Positions 61,601 through 64,000 of a stretch of 64,000 nt of DNA are shown piece after piece. A program made the position numbers and the translations under genes. The first letter of the stretch is position 1. Each line of letters begins with the position of its first letter. This stretch comes from Centrapalus pauciflorus (taxonomy: Eukaryota > Streptophyta > Magnoliopsida > Asterales > Asteraceae), in contig JAANYP010007971.1 in NCBI GenBank assembly GCA_020465985.1, forward strand, positions 1 to 64,000. Reading direction: 5' to 3'. The notes below the pieces were generated by a model. It did no database searches, was not told where the DNA came from, and worked only from the letters and a program-made list of their open reading frames with translations.

Positions 61601-61957
61601 GTAGATCCTTTCACTGGAAAGCCTTGGGCTAGGATGGTTTACAAGCCAGTCCGATGCCTCAAGAAAGTGCCGATGAAGTCAATGCCACAGGTTGTATTGA
61701 AAAACATGAAGTGGTGGTATGTTGACAATGAGACGGCGGAAGCAGTGTTGGAGGACTACGAGGACAAGGTGATTTTGAAGGTATACGATCCTCTACATCT
61801 GATCAACTTATCCAAGGATGACCTGCAAAAGCTTCATGATCAGCCAATTTTCTTTCATGAAGGCTGAAGAGAAGGCAGGAAGTTCCAAAAGATAGTTAGA
61901 GTTTGTATAAATCAGGGATTATATGCAGGTAGTAGTTTATATAGTTCTAGTACTTAG
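58673..61957 (+). pseudogene. ORF3 of copia C, broken and carrying a MITE
   Basis: Homologous to ORF3 of copia A along its length. N-terminal domain (NKHNMVM, QFWEHLQVDC, IRQAAFLRMGY, GLIGQ-RYLVHVFMVCF, then MYPRFVMMLIRHF), a Gln-rich linker, acidic segments, a coiled coil (60540-60740) and a basic C-terminal domain (61230-61850, with WFFDREL and MKWWYVDNETAEAV). Breaks: a shift at the G-run near 58900, a -1 step at about 59236 shared with copia A, the MITE at 59504-59792, stops at 58966, 59083 (Trp), 59802, 60171, 60213, 60869 and 61367, and small shifts near 61860 and 61905. By homology it ends at 61955-61957. Several stops are CAG to TAG against copia A. No membrane segment; function unknown. 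Confidence 0.75.
59504..59792. mobile_element. 289-bp hAT-like MITE with 8-bp target duplication
   Basis: Ends TAAGGGTGAGC and GCTCACCCCTA form near-perfect terminal inverted repeats. Direct repeats CCACAACC flank it at 59496-59503 and 59793-59800. The interior is made of CCGAATACCGAACCGAA-type units and codes for nothing. An 8-bp duplication and TA-GGGTG ends are typical of hAT-derived MITEs. It interrupts the Gln-rich linker of ORF3 in copia C and is absent from copia A. Confidence 0.9.
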
Positions 61958-61985
61958 ACAAAATATAAATAGTTAGAAGCTATCG

Positions 61986-61998
61986 TCAAGGGGGAGTC
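61986..61998 (+). other. Polypurine tract of copia C
   Basis: TCAAGGGGGAGTC, identical to that of copia A. Core copies also lie in ORF3 at 60744-60751 and 60870-60877. Confidence 0.85.
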
Positions 61999-62597
61999 TG
62001 TTAGTGCATCCTGTGTGCCGATAGCAGTCTAAGTATAGACAATATTTTGTAATAGTCAAGTTGTTCGTTATTGCATATTAACAAGTGTTTGATACATGTT
62101 TGTTATATGTTTGATCATATATGTTTGATATTGATTGTTTGTATGTTTGAACTTGGTGTACAATAAGTTCAAACATAAGTTCAAAGACAAGTTCAAACAT
62201 AAGTTCAAAGATAAGTTCAAACAAAGATAAGTTCAAACATAAGTTCAAAGCTCATGATTCGAATTTGTGGAGGAAAAGTTCGAAAGGCCTTGGGCTTATT
62301 CGAACTTGTCCTGGGAAAATTCGAACCAGGTGTTATAATTAAGGGTTAATTCGTTTAATTAACAAGTTTTTGCAGAAGTTAATCAGAGCTTTAGCAGAAG
62401 CGATCTCGAACTTGCAAGGTGTTAGAGAGTTTGTTTCTTGGAGAGAATCACGTGTCGGGGCGTTCAGTTGTTCATCTATCACTGTGTGTGTCTCCGTGTT
62501 TCTTGTGCCTGGTGTATCCGTCAAGCCGCTAACCAGGATTCCGCACTCGTTGGATGGTGTCGGGTCGAGATAGGATCCGTAGGAGGGCGACCTTACA
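61999..62597 (+). repeat. 3' LTR of copia C (599 bp)
   Basis: Begins TGTTAGTGCATCC and ends CGACCTTACA. Contains a short tandem of AAGTTCAAA(C/G)ATA units (62160-62245). Clearly diverged from the copia A LTR but with the same ends. Confidence 0.85.
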
Positions 62598-62770
62598 CAA
62601 AACAACTAAATCCAAGTGTATGTTCGAGGGAATGTGTGAATCTTCGAGGAACAGTTTGCAAATTCGAATATACGACAAGTTCGAAGTCGCCCTGGTAAGT
62701 TCGAGATCGCCTATTTAAGTTCGTGAGGAATAAATTCGAATGTAGGTGAAATTAAATGACTACTGTTACC

Positions 62771-62778
62771 AATTTATA
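62771..62778 (-). promoter_or_regulatory. Internal TATA box (copia D)
   Basis: TATAAATT followed by GG on the minus strand, at the position matching the TATA boxes of A, B and C. Confidence 0.5.
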
Positions 62779-63445
62779 TCCTCACTGTGTCTCGAACTTA
62801 GTTGACTAAGTTCAAACTTATCCTAAGTTCGTGTGAATCTTCGAACTTAAGCCTAGTCCGAACTTAAGTGAAAAATTTTAAAATCTTTGAACAAAATCCA
62901 ACTTTTTCAACTTTTTTCAACTTTTTAACTTTACAAAATACTTCACACTAAGAAAACAGATTATCACGCAATTTTGTTTCTCCAACTAAAATGCATCCTA
63001 GTAAATGACCTCGATCCTATTTATTAAAAATTAATAATAATAAAATGAACCAAATTAAATTAAAATAAAATAAAATAAACTAAAATAAAGTAAAGTTAAA
63101 TTGAAGAATTGTAACGATAAAAACACACTAAGTAAATCTTTTTGCGAGAGTGTCATAGAAGGTTCAATCAGATAGCTTTGTCAACGCACTTTTAGTGTTG
63201 CACTTTCACACTTTGGAATTTTTTATTCCTTTGGTTGTTTGTCGTAACATACACATCAAGTCGATTGTCAGTATGTTTGTCCACTTAAACACTTAACATT
63301 TAGGATTTTCCTTTGGCTCTTTTATTTATCAAGAAACTACCTTACATGTCCCATACTTAGACATACTTCTATGATCAAGGCAGACACACAATGATTATGA
63401 CTTTTTGGTATTTGCAAATTTTTATTTAAAAGGCAAACATCGGAC

Positions 63446-63605
63446 ACAGTTCTGTATTTACATTCAACAAAGTGTCTTAGTTTGTCTTAGAGTTCCTCTT
63501 ATGTTAGCAAGACAACGGTGACAGGTCTGTACTCGCGTACAACAAAGCGACATATCTTGCTAGTTTAAGCCAAAACAGCAGTGACAGGTCTGTACTCACA
63601 TACAA
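63446..63605 (-). repeat. Three palindromic repeats (copia D)
   Basis: Units near 63446-63468, 63522-63543 and 63583-63604 with the core CAGGTCTGTACTC, reverse orientation. Confidence 0.65.
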
Positions 63606-64000
63606 CAAAGCGACATGTTTTGACTACCATTACGTTTCAAAACTTGCTTCTTCTTTAAGATGTATTTTGATGAAGCTATACATCCCCCAGATTAATTTGC
63701 ATACCTCATTCATAAATATTATCTGTATGTCTCTAAGATAGAAATTAAGACCTTTTGGTCGTACATCTAACTTAGTTACACATATGACATTTCTTTGATT
63801 ATTTTATTAGCTTTTAGAAAATCTTTCATGTATTATGCCTACCAACATATCAGACAAGAACATGTATATCACTTAGAGTTTATAGTGCATTATGTGTGAA
63901 AGTTTAACACTTAGAGTTTGTTAGACTGTGCTAAATTTCATCACTTTGAACCTTAGACTCTAAGACTTCTCTCTTGTTTTCAATATTCTATTTTTTTTAA

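Larger units (their letters stand above)
56441..62597 (+). mobile_element. Copia C: 3' half of a related element, plus strand
   Basis: Pol tail, spacer, TATA/exon/intron, ORF3, polypurine tract and 3' LTR. The 5' half is lost: copia B was inserted in its RNase H and the other side of that insertion is not in the window. It is more diverged from A and B; its dispersed motif is GTTCGAACTT rather than ATTCGAATC. It is inserted in the first-exon region of copia D. A MITE lies in ORF3. Confidence 0.85.
62598..64000 (-). mobile_element. Copia D: spacer and first-exon fragment, minus strand
   Basis: No coding region. Reading right to left it matches the pol-ORF3 spacer of copia C: three palindromic repeats (63446-63605), an AAAAT-rich run (63040-63100), a TATA box (62771-62778) and the first exon up to the donor area, where copia C is inserted. 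The donor GT reads TT here. It continues past the window on the right, towards pol. Confidence 0.75.

Overview
The window is plant genomic DNA made almost entirely of nested and rearranged LTR retrotransposons. I found no host gene, tRNA, rRNA or CRISPR array. Plant origin is shown by Ty1/copia and Ty3/gypsy (chromodomain-bearing, Tekay/Del-like) coding regions, primer-binding sites complementary to initiator tRNA-Met (TGGTATCAGAGC), AT-rich spacers and a hAT-type MITE. The third ORF of the copia elements resembles a multicopy YPRF-motif protein that I associate from memory with Asteraceae; that family-level guess is tentative.

Layout from left to right. 1-1559: 5' end of a minus-strand copia element (gag start, long TTCGGATG-rich leader, PBS, 355-bp LTR) sitting in a gypsy LTR (1560-2272). 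2273-2799: fragment of a copia ORF3. 2800-5003: a truncated gypsy-like LTR. 5004-18494: copia A, a near-complete 13.5-kb SIRE/Maximus-like element with 647/646-bp LTRs, gag, pol and a third ORF. 18495-23757: half of a plus-strand gypsy LTR, a leader/PBS scrap, a 2.5-kb minus-strand gypsy LTR, a diverged LTR fragment and a gypsy pol tail. 23800-27582: a decayed plus-strand gypsy pol with its 3' LTR. 27687-37651: gypsy G2 on the minus strand. 37680-46453: gypsy G4 on the plus strand with perfect GAGAC target duplications. 46454-56440: copia B (minus), which G4 interrupts. 56441-62597: the 3' half of copia C (plus), which B interrupts and which carries a 289-bp MITE. 62598-64000: spacer of copia D (minus).

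Nesting order: D was hit by C, C by B, and the ORF3 of B was hit by both G4 and G2 only 28 bp apart. Three almost identical 2.5-kb gypsy LTRs, each next to a PBS, and an 8.1-kb-offset duplication point to recent LTR-LTR recombination.

The most interesting signal is in the copia family. Copies A, B and C each carry, between pol and ORF3, a TATA box, about 130 nt that could be a non-coding first exon, a GT-AG intron of about 500-570 nt and a TGCAG acceptor two bases before the ORF3 ATG. Copy D keeps the TATA box and part of the exon. ORF3 therefore looks like a self-contained transcription unit riding in the retrotransposon. A second point is a short spliceosomal-type intron at the same place in the reverse transcriptase of both gypsy elements G2 and G4.
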